Part shown: one piece after another, positions 7,344 to 15,125 of the stretch | Layout of the letters: every line of letters starts with the position of its first letter | How positions within the stretch are numbered: the stretch's first letter is position 1 | From: Oscillospiraceae bacterium | Lineage (GTDB): Bacteria; Bacillota; Clostridia; Clostridiales; Clostridiaceae | DNA length: 23,313 bases | NCBI GenBank assembly: GCA_009785875.1 | Contig: WQUF01000260.1 | Coordinates: 1-23,313, forward strand | Direction: 5' to 3' | Program-made: the position numbers and the translations under genes | The notes under the pieces: model-generated | What the model was told of the DNA's origin: nothing | The model's database searches: none | What the model saw: only the letters and a program-made list of their open reading frames with translations

Positions 7344-9866
7344 ATGGTATCAGTAAAAAATTTAACATGTGAATCTCTTACAGATCCCCTTGGAATTTCA
7401 ACAATGAATCCGCATTTTAGCTGGCTTATTGAGACAGATATGGAAAATGCAGTGCAGGAAAAATACCACATAGAAGTAACAGACGAGGATAATGGACTTA
7501 TATGGGATAGTGGTGAAATCGACAGTTCTAAGTCAGTATTGGTGGAATATCAGGGACAAAGCATCGAGTTTGCCACGAGATATTTCTTTAGTGTGCGTGT
7601 GCAGGTAAACAGCGAATGGAGCAAGTGGAGCAAAAAAGCATGGTTCGAAACTTCACTTGAAAAATGGAATGCAGGCTTTATATGCGCCGACGATAAGCCT
7701 GAGGAATCTATTGGCAAGACTTTCAAAAAAGATATTACCCTTTCAAAGCCTGTTAAATGCGCAAGGCTCTATGCCACTGCACTTGGACTCTATGAGTGTT
7801 TCCTAAACGGAAAGCCTGTGTCAGATACCTGCTTCAATCCTGGATGGTCATCTTATGGTAAACGCCTGCTTTATCAGGTTTATGACATCACAAACTTACT
7901 TTTAGATGGAGAAAATGAGCTTAAGACATATCTTGGTGCTGGCTGGTATAAGGGCGATTTGGGTTTTAAAAACTGTCGAAATATTTATGGAGATAAAATG
8001 GCATTTTCTGCACAGATTGATATTGTTTACGCAGATGGCAGCAGTGAAACCATATTCACAGACGAGGATTGGCAATACGCTGATAGTCCAATTGTGTATT
8101 CAGAAATTTATAACGGTGAAACCTATGATGCGCGAATGGAAACACCTAGTTTATGGAAAAACGCTTCTTTATTTACCATGGAAAATGTCAGAGTGGAAGC
8201 CTTTGACGGTGTACCTGTAAAAAGGCAAGAGATACTTAAGCCCATAAAATTATTTACTACCCCAAAAGGTGAGAGGGTGCTGGACTTTGGGCAAAATTTG
8301 ACAGGACGTGTGCGTTTTATCGTAAAAGGTACAGCTGGAGATAAAGTAGTATTGCGCCATGCCGAGGTTCTTGACAAGGATGGTAATTTCTATACCGAAA
8401 ATTTGCGCTCTGCTAAAGCTACTGATGAGTACATTTTAAAAGGTGGAGAAATTGAAGTCTATGAGCCATTCTTTACTTTTCACGGTTTCCGTTTTGTTTG
8501 TGTGGATGAATACCCTGGTGAGATCAACCTAGAGAACTTTCAAGCGATAGTGACACACTCAAATTTAGAACGCATAGGAGTTTTTTCCTGTTCTAATCAG
8601 CTTATAAATCAGCTTCAAAGCAATATCACATGGGGGCTTAAAGGAAATTTCCTTGATATCCCAACAGACTGCCCACAGCGTGATGAACGTTTAGGCTGGA
8701 CGGGTGATGCACAGATTTTTATATCCACTGCAAGCTATTTGTACAATGTTCTCCCCTTCTTCCGCAAGTGGCTTCATGACCTTGCTCTCGATCAAAGACC
8801 AGACGGCGGTGTTCCTTTTGTTATTCCGGACTTGTTTAATACTTTCAAGGGAGATCCGAATATAAAGGAAAATCACTCGTCTTGCGGATGGGGAGATGCA
8901 GCGGTAATAATACCTTGGACTTTATACGAATGTTTCGGAGATGAGCGTTTAATCCTAGAACAGTATCCTAGCATGAAGGTGTGGGTAGAATATATAAGGT
9001 CGCAGGCAAATGGTAACTTGTGGAATACTGGTTTTCACTTTGCTGATTGGGTTGCGCTAGATGCTAAAGAAGGCAGCTATATTGGTGCAACTCCAAGAGA
9101 TTTGTGTGCCACAGCATATTACGCATATTCCACAGAGCTTGTAGCTAAGGCTGCTAATCTTATTGGTGAACTCGAGGATGCTAAAAATTACAGCAAATTA
9201 CATGCAGATATAGCAAAAGCGTATCAAGATGAATTTTTTACAAATACAGGGCGACTTGCTGCAAGAACACAAACTGCTCACATACTTTCGCTCATGTTCG
9301 GTCTTACACCTGACAAATTTATTCATAGAACAGTTGAAACCCTTGTTAAACTTATTGAAGAGAACGATGGACATCTTGTAACAGGCTTCCTTGGAACACC
9401 ATATTTCTGTCATGCATTAAGCCAAAACAATAGGCTGCTAGAGGCTTACGCATTGTTAGAGCGAGAAGACTATCCATCATGGCTATATCAGGTTAAAATG
9501 GGCGCAACTACTGTTTGGGAACATCTTGATGGAATAAAGCCGGATGGATCCATGTGGAGCGCAGATATGAACTCATTTAATCACTATGCATATGGAGCAA
9601 TCGGAGACTTTATTTACAAGGTCGTCGCTGGAATAAATCATTTGGAAGCTGGATATAAGCGTATTTTGATAGCACCGAAGCCTGGTGGTTCATTAACATG
9701 GGCAAAAGCAGAGTTAAATACTCCTTATGGCTTAGTTTGCTCTCACTGGAAGCTTGAAGATGGAAAATTTACGCTGAATGTAAAAATCCCACCAAACACA
9801 ACTGCTGAAATAGAATTACCAAATGGAGAACGCTATGAGATTGGTTCTGGGGAATATGTATATTAA
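7344..9866 (+). CDS. Alpha-L-rhamnosidase, GH78 family
   Basis: 840-residue glycoside hydrolase that would release terminal L-rhamnose from glycosides or oligosaccharides. Residues 1-110 form the fibronectin-like N-terminal domain, followed by beta-sandwich domains (FLNGKPVSD and YGKRLLYQVYD are typical) and an (alpha/alpha)6 catalytic domain. The GH78 hallmark DCPQRDERLGWTGD lies at 442-455, with the candidate general acid in it; E726 in TTVWEHLDG is the candidate base. The C-terminal beta domain contains HYAYGAIGDF and YKRILIAPKPGG. No signal peptide is visible, so it acts inside the cell on imported sugars. The ATG follows the STAND stop directly, with AAAGGA 8 bp upstream. No rhamnose transporter or catabolic gene is adjacent, which is unusual. 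Confidence 0.95.
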   Translation: MVSVKNLTCESLTDPLGISTMNPHFSWLIETDMENAVQEKYHIEVTDEDNGLIWDSGEIDSSKSVLVEYQGQSIEFATRYFFSVRVQVNSEWSKWSKKAWFETSLEKWNAGFICADDKPEESIGKTFKKDITLSKPVKCARLYATALGLYECFLNGKPVSDTCFNPGWSSYGKRLLYQVYDITNLLLDGENELKTYLGAGWYKGDLGFKNCRNIYGDKMAFSAQIDIVYADGSSETIFTDEDWQYADSPIVYSEIYNGETYDARMETPSLWKNASLFTMENVRVEAFDGVPVKRQEILKPIKLFTTPKGERVLDFGQNLTGRVRFIVKGTAGDKVVLRHAEVLDKDGNFYTENLRSAKATDEYILKGGEIEVYEPFFTFHGFRFVCVDEYPGEINLENFQAIVTHSNLERIGVFSCSNQLINQLQSNITWGLKGNFLDIPTDCPQRDERLGWTGDAQIFISTASYLYNVLPFFRKWLHDLALDQRPDGGVPFVIPDLFNTFKGDPNIKENHSSCGWGDAAVIIPWTLYECFGDERLILEQYPSMKVWVEYIRSQANGNLWNTGFHFADWVALDAKEGSYIGATPRDLCATAYYAYSTELVAKAANLIGELEDAKNYSKLHADIAKAYQDEFFTNTGRLAARTQTAHILSLMFGLTPDKFIHRTVETLVKLIEENDGHLVTGFLGTPYFCHALSQNNRLLEAYALLEREDYPSWLYQVKMGATTVWEHLDGIKPDGSMWSADMNSFNHYAYGAIGDFIYKVVAGINHLEAGYKRILIAPKPGGSLTWAKAELNTPYGLVCSHWKLEDGKFTLNVKIPPNTTAEIELPNGERYEIGSGEYVY

Positions 9867-9891
9867 TATATAAAAATTATAAAAAATGTTA

Positions 9892-9920
9892 TTGAAATAC
9901 TAAAAAATATGTGATACTAT
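9892..9920 (+). promoter_or_regulatory. Extended -10 promoter for a candidate small RNA
   Basis: TTGAAA (9892-9897), a 17-bp spacer, and TGATACTAT (TG at 9912-9913, -10 box 9915-9920) form a plausible extended -10 promoter between the rhamnosidase stop and the terminator at 9998. It has no protein gene downstream before that terminator. Confidence 0.5.
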
Positions 9921-9926
9921 TAAATC

Positions 9927-10023
9927 ATTAAACAGATATAAATATTTATTGTTTATATTGATGAAACATAGCCAGTTTCAAGTTATTTCATAAAAAAACA
10001 GGTGCTGTAACACCTGTTTTTTT
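9927..10023 (+). ncRNA. Candidate small RNA (possible type I antitoxin)
   Basis: A transcript from the extended -10 promoter would start near 9927 and end in the U-run of the terminator at 9998-10023, giving about 97 nt without an ORF. It can form a 7-bp stem (9936-9942 / 9952-9958), a 6-bp stem (TGAAAC 9962-9967 / GTTTCA 9975-9980) and the terminator hairpin. Its 3' end overlaps the 3' end of the oppositely transcribed 32-aa ORF mRNA, as in txpA/RatA-type toxin-antitoxin pairs. Expression is inferred only. It could equally be the trailer of the rhamnosidase mRNA. Confidence 0.4.
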
Positions 10024-10024
10024 G
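9991..10024. terminator. Bidirectional rho-independent terminator
   Basis: ACAGGTG (9998-10004) pairs with CACCTGT (10011-10017) around a CTGTAA loop. It is flanked by seven A upstream and seven T downstream, so it works on both strands. It ends the rhamnosidase or small-RNA transcript on the plus strand and the 32-aa ORF transcript on the minus strand. Confidence 0.9.
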
Positions 10025-10026
10025 CT

Positions 10027-10125
10027 TTATTGGAGAAAAGTTTTATAGATTGTTATCAAAAGATTAATGATAGCAATCACTTCTCCCAATGTAGGCTTAT
10101 GTTTATTATCATAGCCCGAATTCAA
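10027..10125 (-). CDS. Small hydrophobic peptide, candidate type I toxin
   Basis: 32-codon ORF with a TTG start at 10125, preceded on the minus strand by AAGGAGGTGA, a near-perfect Shine-Dalgarno 8 bp away. The peptide has a polar N-terminus (MNSGYDNKHKP) and a hydrophobic C-terminal helix (GEVIAIINLLITIYKTFLQ). Its stop is 9 bp before the shared terminator, so the message is very compact. The ribosome site lies in a self-complementary segment (10135-10148) that can hide it, as in type I toxin mRNAs. No homologue is recognised by eye; a harmless small membrane peptide is the alternative. Confidence 0.45.
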   Translation of the reverse strand: MNSGYDNKHKPTLGEVIAIINLLITIYKTFLQ

Positions 10126-10134
10126 GTTATTCAC

Positions 10135-10148
10135 CTCCTTTTAAGGAG
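10135..10148 (-). promoter_or_regulatory. Hairpin masking the ribosome site of the 32-aa ORF
   Basis: On the minus strand CTCCTT lies just upstream of AAGGAG, so CTCCT can pair with AGGAG around a TAAA loop and cover the Shine-Dalgarno. This 14-bp perfect palindrome predicts low translation until the RNA is processed or remodelled. Confidence 0.5.
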
Positions 10149-10281
10149 CAAGTAAGTAACATGCAACGCTTCAGTATGAATTTGTGGACATTAAAATTAT
10201 ATTCCATTTATATACTAAAACACAAGTATTAATTTAAATTATATTAATTATATATAAGAAAATAATTACTCTTCAAATATA

Positions 10282-10310
10282 TTAACATGTTCATAAACTT
10301 AATGTATAAT
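10282..10310 (+). promoter_or_regulatory. Promoter of the vWA-PP2C-kinase operon
   Basis: TTAACA (10282-10287) and a perfect TATAAT (10305-10310) are spaced by 17 bp. Transcription would begin near 10317, leaving a leader of about 94 nt before the ATG at 10411, with GAGGAGG as ribosome site. I see no riboswitch-like structure in the leader. Confidence 0.7.
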
Positions 10311-10410
10311 ATATGGAAAAGTATAAAAATTAAATTCTATTTTGAATATTAGCTATAACTTAGTTAAATATATTAATAATTAAACCAAAATATGAGGAGG
10401 CTATCTAAAG

Positions 10411-11106
10411 ATGGAAAACTTTGATCAAAACTACTATTACGAGACCCCAAAAATCATAAATACAGGTGAACCACACATGGCACTTGTCTTTCTCCTGGAT
10501 ACATCTTTGTCCATGCGAGGTATGCCAATTAAACAGTTAAATGAAGGCTTAAATAGATTTAAAGATGAAGTTTGCACCGATAAACGAACCCGTGATATTT
10601 TAGATGTTGCTGTGGTTGAATTTAACAACACTAGCAGAATAGTACAAGATTTTTGCCCTGTGGAATACATGGAAGAGATTAATTTAAGAGCAAATGGAGG
10701 TACTATCATGGCACCTGCAATAGAAGTGGCACTTGATATGGTTGAAGCTCAATCACGCCTCTATATTCGCACAGGTACAATGCCATATAAACCATGGGTT
10801 ATTTTAATTTCAGATGGTGCACCAAATGATGACATAAGTGAAATCGCAAATAGAATTAAAGATATGGAAGATAATGAAAAAGTCAGTTTTCGTTCATTAG
10901 GTGTGGAAGGATATGATTCAAAAATCCTGCATACTTTATCTGGCAACAAGGTAATGAAGTTAGAAGGAATAGATTTTACATGCTTTTTCAATTGGGTAAA
11001 TAAAAGCATGCGCTCTGTTTCTCAAAGTTCACCTGGTGAAAAGCCTGAAGCGATACCTCTCGAAGGTGATGTTTATCGAGATAGGGATACATCTGACATG
11101 AATTAA
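10411..11106 (+). CDS. TerY-like von Willebrand factor A domain protein
   Basis: 231-residue single-domain vWA protein. The metal-ion-dependent adhesion site is complete: DTSLS (D30, S32, S34), T98 in NGGTIMAP, and D135 in ILISDGAPND. It is a presumed divalent-metal and protein-binding adaptor in the cytoplasm, as no signal peptide is visible. It heads an operon with a PP2C phosphatase and a kinase; this gene set is the TerY-P triad known from comparative genomics of tellurite-resistance-associated systems. The C-terminal 30 residues (SQSSPGEKPEA onward) are polar and probably disordered, and could be a phosphorylation target. Confidence 0.88.
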   Translation: MENFDQNYYYETPKIINTGEPHMALVFLLDTSLSMRGMPIKQLNEGLNRFKDEVCTDKRTRDILDVAVVEFNNTSRIVQDFCPVEYMEEINLRANGGTIMAPAIEVALDMVEAQSRLYIRTGTMPYKPWVILISDGAPNDDISEIANRIKDMEDNEKVSFRSLGVEGYDSKILHTLSGNKVMKLEGIDFTCFFNWVNKSMRSVSQSSPGEKPEAIPLEGDVYRDRDTSDMN

Positions 11107-11145
11107 CACTGCAAACCAGTTTGCATTTTTAAGGAGGAAATCGCA

Positions 11146-12027
11146 ATGATATATGCATATGGAATAACAGCCCAAGGTGCTTATCACATAAAGAATAATA
11201 CGCCTTGCCAAGATGCTCATAATATAGTCAAGCTAAGAGATAATATGGTTATAGCAGCTGTAGCCGACGGGCTTGGTAGCATGGAGCATTCTGATATTGC
11301 TTCAAAATTAGCAGTAGAAGTTTCTGTTAACTACTGCAAAGAAAGCATCGCCAGCTCAAGCAATTCTGACGAGATACTTAAAATAATAGAAGCTTCTTTT
11401 TCATTAGCACAAAATACTATCGAAAAAGAAGCTCAAAACAATGGTCACCGCATTGAACAATACGACACAACCCTCACTTTAGCAGTTATGAATGATGAAA
11501 TATTGTACTACGGTCATTCAGGTGACAGTGGCATTATCGCTTTAACTACTGAAGGATTATATGAAAAGGTCACAGAGCAGCAGCGCGATGATGAAGCCCG
11601 AGTATTCCCATTATTTTTTAAGAACAAATGGATCTTTAAGCAATATGAGAAAAATGTATCAAGCGTACTTTTAGCAACCGATGGTATGCTTGGTACCTTC
11701 TTTCCAATATATATAAAGAATGAACCAGTGAATATACATGTTACGCTAGCGCGTTTTTTTATGGATAACAAGAGATTGCACATAGATAAACTTGGGGAAG
11801 ATTTAGTAAAAATGCGCATTGAACAATTCATCCTCAATATACCATGCGATCAGGTCGATGACGACAAAACTGTGGTTGTACTCATCAATACCGATATTGA
11901 ACCTTCATTGCAGCCTGATGATTATTATAAAGAACCAGATTGGGTAGAGCTTAAAAGGAAAAGAGACGAAGAATTGAAGAAGCTTCTGTATCCTAATTTC
12001 TTTAAAGGTAAGAGTGAGGGAGATTAA
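11146..12027 (+). CDS. PP2C-family serine/threonine phosphatase
   Basis: 293-residue protein phosphatase. Metal-binding acidic residues of the PP2C fold are visible: D23 in CQDAH, D41 and G42 in VADGLGS, HSGDSG around 124-129, ATDG with D179, and the final D239-D240 in DDDKT. The ORF starts at an ATG after TAAGGAGGAAATCGCA, 39 bp downstream of the vWA gene, and its stop lies 3 bp before the kinase ATG. It would dephosphorylate the kinase, the vWA protein or a shared substrate. The last 35 residues are charged (KRKRDEELKK). This is the compact cytoplasmic type found in TerY-P triads rather than the PrpC type that accompanies PASTA kinases. Confidence 0.9.
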   Translation: MIYAYGITAQGAYHIKNNTPCQDAHNIVKLRDNMVIAAVADGLGSMEHSDIASKLAVEVSVNYCKESIASSSNSDEILKIIEASFSLAQNTIEKEAQNNGHRIEQYDTTLTLAVMNDEILYYGHSGDSGIIALTTEGLYEKVTEQQRDDEARVFPLFFKNKWIFKQYEKNVSSVLLATDGMLGTFFPIYIKNEPVNIHVTLARFFMDNKRLHIDKLGEDLVKMRIEQFILNIPCDQVDDDKTVVVLINTDIEPSLQPDDYYKEPDWVELKRKRDEELKKLLYPNFFKGKSEGD

Positions 12028-12030
12028 GAT

Positions 12031-14271
12031 ATGACAACGGTAATCGGTTTGTATGGAACGAAGTATCAGATTGATTCCAAGCCTTTTAAAAGCGGAGGAG
12101 AAGGCGATATATATCATATATTAAATATAAAAAACAAAAGTATTGCCAAGATTTATCATGGAGATAAGCCAAATCTCGATCTTGAAAATAAAATCAAGTT
12201 TATGGTAAATAATCCTCCAAATGCTAAAGTGCTTGACCAAGTAGCATGGCCTTTAGATGTCCTTTATGATTCTAAAAAGCAGTTTTGTGGCTTTGTCATG
12301 CCAGGATTAAATATAAACGCTGAACTCCGAGATATATATCAATATCCTCCAAGAGATAGTTTTTCTTTGAAGCAAAAAGTGATCATAGCTGAAAATATTT
12401 GTGCAGTTATAACCGCAATACACAAGGCTGATTTCATTTTTGGAGACTTTAACCCAAGCAATATCGGTGTGAATACAAATACAGGTAAAGTTGCATTTTT
12501 AGACACAGATACATACCATGTAACTGATACATTTTCCAATGAAGTATACCGCTGCAATGTCTGCGCTGATGGGTATGCAGCTCCTGAACTTCTTGAGGCT
12601 TGTGCTGATTATGCAGCTAAACATCCAGAAGACAGCAAAGAGCTGTATGCAAAAGTACCACTTCCAACCTTTACAAAGGAAACAGACAATTTTGCTTTAG
12701 CCATTCATATATTTAAGCTCCTGATGAATAGTTTTACTCCATTTAGTGGGATCATAGAAACAATTTCTCCTTCAAAAGCATCTCCTTCTATTGGAAATAC
12801 TGCTATCCGAAAGAATGAATATTGTTTTAGACCTGGGTATAAACCGCTATCCGTCGCAATACCTCCACTTGATGTCTTACCAAAAGAGATAGCCGATTTA
12901 TTTACACGAGCTTTTTTAGTCATAGATGAAATAAAGCCTAAACAAAGACCATCATCTGTTGAATGGTTTGATGCTTTAAATAGATACGAGAATAACATGG
13001 TAGATTGTAAGGAAAACGCATTACATCAATACGATAAGAAAAATAAGACATGCCCCTTTTGTGAAGCTGATAAAAGATACGAAGCTGAAACAGGACAAAT
13101 TATTTATAAGCAAAGGCATATATCCCAAAAAACATTTTATATCAATAATAAGCTTCCTTTAGATAGTGACACTAATGGTATTACTCTAGTTAAAGAAGCT
13201 TTAACTGGAGTTGATTATAACGGGATTAAATGGACATATACTGGCAGCATTGCTAATGAGTGCTTCCATGGACATGGGAAACTAGAATGGGATAATGGCA
13301 ATAAGTATGATGGTGAGTTTCATTTCGGAAATCGTACTGGTAGGGGTACATACAAATGGGCTAATGGTGACAGATATACTGGGGATTGGTTAAACAACAG
13401 GTGTACTGGAAGAGGTACATTTAAATGGGCTAACGGCACTCAGTATTTTGGAGAATGGTCCAACGATTTGCGCAACGGTAAAGGCTTATTCAAAATGGAA
13501 AATGGCGATCAATATGATGGTGACTGGATAGATGATGTTCGTACCGGCAAAGGTACGTACAGATGGGCTAATGGTGATATTTATAATGGTGATTTCAAAG
13601 ATAATGAAATCACAGGGAATGGGAAAAAAATTTGGATGGATGGCTCATCTTACATCGGCGAATGGTATAATGGTGCTCGCAATGGGAGGGGCTTTATTAA
13701 ATGGACAAATGGTGACCAATATGATGGTGATTGGTTAGACGATATTCGCACTGGTATTGGAACTTATAAATGGGCAGATGGAAGTGTATATACTGGTGAC
13801 TTTATACATGATAGTTGTACAGGGAGAGGACAAAAAACTTGGGCTAATGGTGACCAGTATTATGGTCAATGGAAAGATGATAATCGCCATGGAAAAGGAG
13901 AAATGGTGTGGAAATCATCTGGCGATTGGTATGATGGAGATTGGGTAAATGATGTATGCATTGGAAGAGGCACTTACAGATGGGCAAACGGTGACCAGTA
14001 TGATGGAAACTGGGTAAATGGTGAGCGCACTGGTAAAGGCATATTCAAATGGGCTGATGGTACTGTGTATATTGGTGATTTAATAAATGGAAAATTTACG
14101 GGAAAAGGAAAAAAGATTTGGACCGATGGTTCATATTACAAAGGTTATTGGAAAGATGGTAAACGCCATGGGAAAGGAAAATTGAAGTGCGCAAATGGTT
14201 TTATCCAAAAAGGTATATGGATAGATGACGTTTATCAAGAAAAAGTTGAGAAATTGAAGCGAGTGTTATAA
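12031..14271 (+). CDS. Protein kinase with zinc-finger-like segment and about 14 MORN repeats
   Basis: 746-residue protein. The N-terminal kinase domain (about 10-320) has a glycine loop KSGGEGDIY (20-28), K40 in IAKIY, catalytic GDFNPSN (D139, N144) and metal-binding D158 in FLDTD. A Cys/His cluster follows: C326, H332, C341 and C344 (CPFC), matching the zinc element after TerY-P kinases. From residue 403 to about 725 there are 14 MORN repeats of 23 residues (YxGxWxxxxxxGxGxxxWxNGxx) and a partial fifteenth. MORN arrays usually bind membranes or scaffolds, so this kinase may be positioned by them. No transmembrane segment is seen. It is coupled to the phosphatase gene (3-bp gap), giving a kinase/phosphatase switch with the vWA adaptor. 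Confidence 0.9.
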   Translation: MTTVIGLYGTKYQIDSKPFKSGGEGDIYHILNIKNKSIAKIYHGDKPNLDLENKIKFMVNNPPNAKVLDQVAWPLDVLYDSKKQFCGFVMPGLNINAELRDIYQYPPRDSFSLKQKVIIAENICAVITAIHKADFIFGDFNPSNIGVNTNTGKVAFLDTDTYHVTDTFSNEVYRCNVCADGYAAPELLEACADYAAKHPEDSKELYAKVPLPTFTKETDNFALAIHIFKLLMNSFTPFSGIIETISPSKASPSIGNTAIRKNEYCFRPGYKPLSVAIPPLDVLPKEIADLFTRAFLVIDEIKPKQRPSSVEWFDALNRYENNMVDCKENALHQYDKKNKTCPFCEADKRYEAETGQIIYKQRHISQKTFYINNKLPLDSDTNGITLVKEALTGVDYNGIKWTYTGSIANECFHGHGKLEWDNGNKYDGEFHFGNRTGRGTYKWANGDRYTGDWLNNRCTGRGTFKWANGTQYFGEWSNDLRNGKGLFKMENGDQYDGDWIDDVRTGKGTYRWANGDIYNGDFKDNEITGNGKKIWMDGSSYIGEWYNGARNGRGFIKWTNGDQYDGDWLDDIRTGIGTYKWADGSVYTGDFIHDSCTGRGQKTWANGDQYYGQWKDDNRHGKGEMVWKSSGDWYDGDWVNDVCIGRGTYRWANGDQYDGNWVNGERTGKGIFKWADGTVYIGDLINGKFTGKGKKIWTDGSYYKGYWKDGKRHGKGKLKCANGFIQKGIWIDDVYQEKVEKLKRVL
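13237..14205 (+). repeat. 69-bp coding repeats (MORN array)
   Basis: Fourteen in-frame units of 69 bp (one of 72 bp) encode the MORN repeats. Units share AAATGGGCTAATGGTGA and TATGATGGTGA words but have diverged, so this is not a recent identical expansion. Units 5, 8 and 11-12 are the most alike. Confidence 0.85.
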
Positions 14272-14285
14272 AGGAGGGTTAAAAT

Positions 14286-14450
14286 ATGATAATAACTGGT
14301 TTAAATAGAATAAATTACGAAATCATAAATCCCCTTAGTTATGTTCTTGCAATTGTGATATCCCTTGGATTTACAGTATTCGTTAATCTCATAATGAATT
14401 ACAGGCTGGTGCAGATCGATATGTTGGAATCGCTTAAAAGCGTGGAATAA
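14286..14450 (+). pseudogene. FtsX-type permease C-terminal fragment, 54 aa
   Basis: Short ORF with a strong ribosome site (AAAGGAGGG, overlapping the kinase stop codon) and ATG at 14286. It has one hydrophobic span (about 18-38) and ends in NYRLVQIDMLESLKSVE. The tail xLxxIDMxESLKSVE and the preceding NPLSY and FTVFVNLIM segments are the typical last membrane span and C-terminus of MacB/FtsX ABC permeases, usually preceded by hundreds of residues that are absent here. It is either a gene remnant at an insertion boundary or a co-opted single-span protein translated with the operon. Confidence 0.7.
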
Positions 14451-14458
14451 TTAAAAAA

Positions 14459-14493
14459 ATGCTACCGTTTTTTCTAAAACAGTAGCATTTTTA
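14459..14493. terminator. Bidirectional terminator between kinase operon and Uma2
   Basis: ATGCTACCGTTTT pairs with AAAACAGTAGCAT with one mismatch around a TTCT loop (14459-14488). It is flanked by an A-run on the left and a T-run on the right. It separates convergent transcripts. Confidence 0.9.
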
Positions 14494-15093
14494 TCATGTT
14501 ATTTGTTTAGACTTAACTTTTGTAACGGAGTTAAATACAGCCTTTAAATCTACCTCTACACTTTCTACTGCTGTCAGCCTTATTTTATCATTTCTAAAAT
14601 AATATTTAGGTTTTCCGTATATTCCATTATTCAAAATAAATACATCGACTTCTTCTCTTTCAGGATCAACAATCCAATATTCCTTAACTCCGGATCTCTC
14701 AAACTTATCTAACTTTTTTGTTTTATCAATTCTAGAAGTAGAATCAGAGCTTATTTCAATTATAAAATCAGGCACACCAGAATAGCCAGTTCCTTTTATA
14801 CCTGATACATCGCAAACTATTAAAATATCAGGCTGAATCACAGTTGAGATATCTTTATCCTTTTCATTCTTATAAGGTAACCTTAAATCAAATGGTGCTG
14901 CAGCGACTTCACATGTAGATTCCATTAACTGATTGCTAATCTGTCTAAGTAATTCTCTCGATATAAATTGATGCTCCCAAATTGGTGCTGACATCATATA
15001 AGGTACCCCATCGATTAGTTCCCATCTCTCATCTTCAGGAAAATTTAAATAATCTGAATAAGTATATTCTTTATCTATATTTTGCATTTCCAT
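14494..15093 (-). CDS. Uma2-family (DUF820) endonuclease-fold protein
   Basis: 199 residues with the PD-(D/E)xK fold typical of Uma2 proteins. It shows the family signature EYTYSDYLNFPEDERWELIDGVPYMM at the N-terminus (residues 10-35), then QPDILIVCD, GVPDFIIEISSDSTSRIDKTKK and GVKEYWIVDPE, giving the D, E and K active-site set. The start ATG 15093 is preceded by AAAGGTGG. Uma2 proteins are common in cyanobacteria and Firmicutes, and their cellular role is unsettled. It follows the DHHW gene by 32 bp on the same strand, so it may be co-transcribed, but no functional link is evident. Confidence 0.9.
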   Translation of the reverse strand: MEMQNIDKEYTYSDYLNFPEDERWELIDGVPYMMSAPIWEHQFISRELLRQISNQLMESTCEVAAAPFDLRLPYKNEKDKDISTVIQPDILIVCDVSGIKGTGYSGVPDFIIEISSDSTSRIDKTKKLDKFERSGVKEYWIVDPEREEVDVFILNNGIYGKPKYYFRNDKIRLTAVESVEVDLKAVFNSVTKVKSKQIT

Positions 15094-15125
15094 TTAAACT
15101 ACCACCTTTCACTAAAAACTATCCT

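Noticed and set aside
13532..13948. Two open frames inside the MORN array
   Set aside because: Shadow frames caused by the repetitive coding sequence in frame 1.
10411..14271. vWA-PP2C-kinase operon as a PASTA-kinase/PrpC pair or a full tellurite resistance cluster
   Set aside because: The kinase has no membrane span or PASTA repeats, and no TerB, TerC, TerD or TerZ-like gene is in the window.
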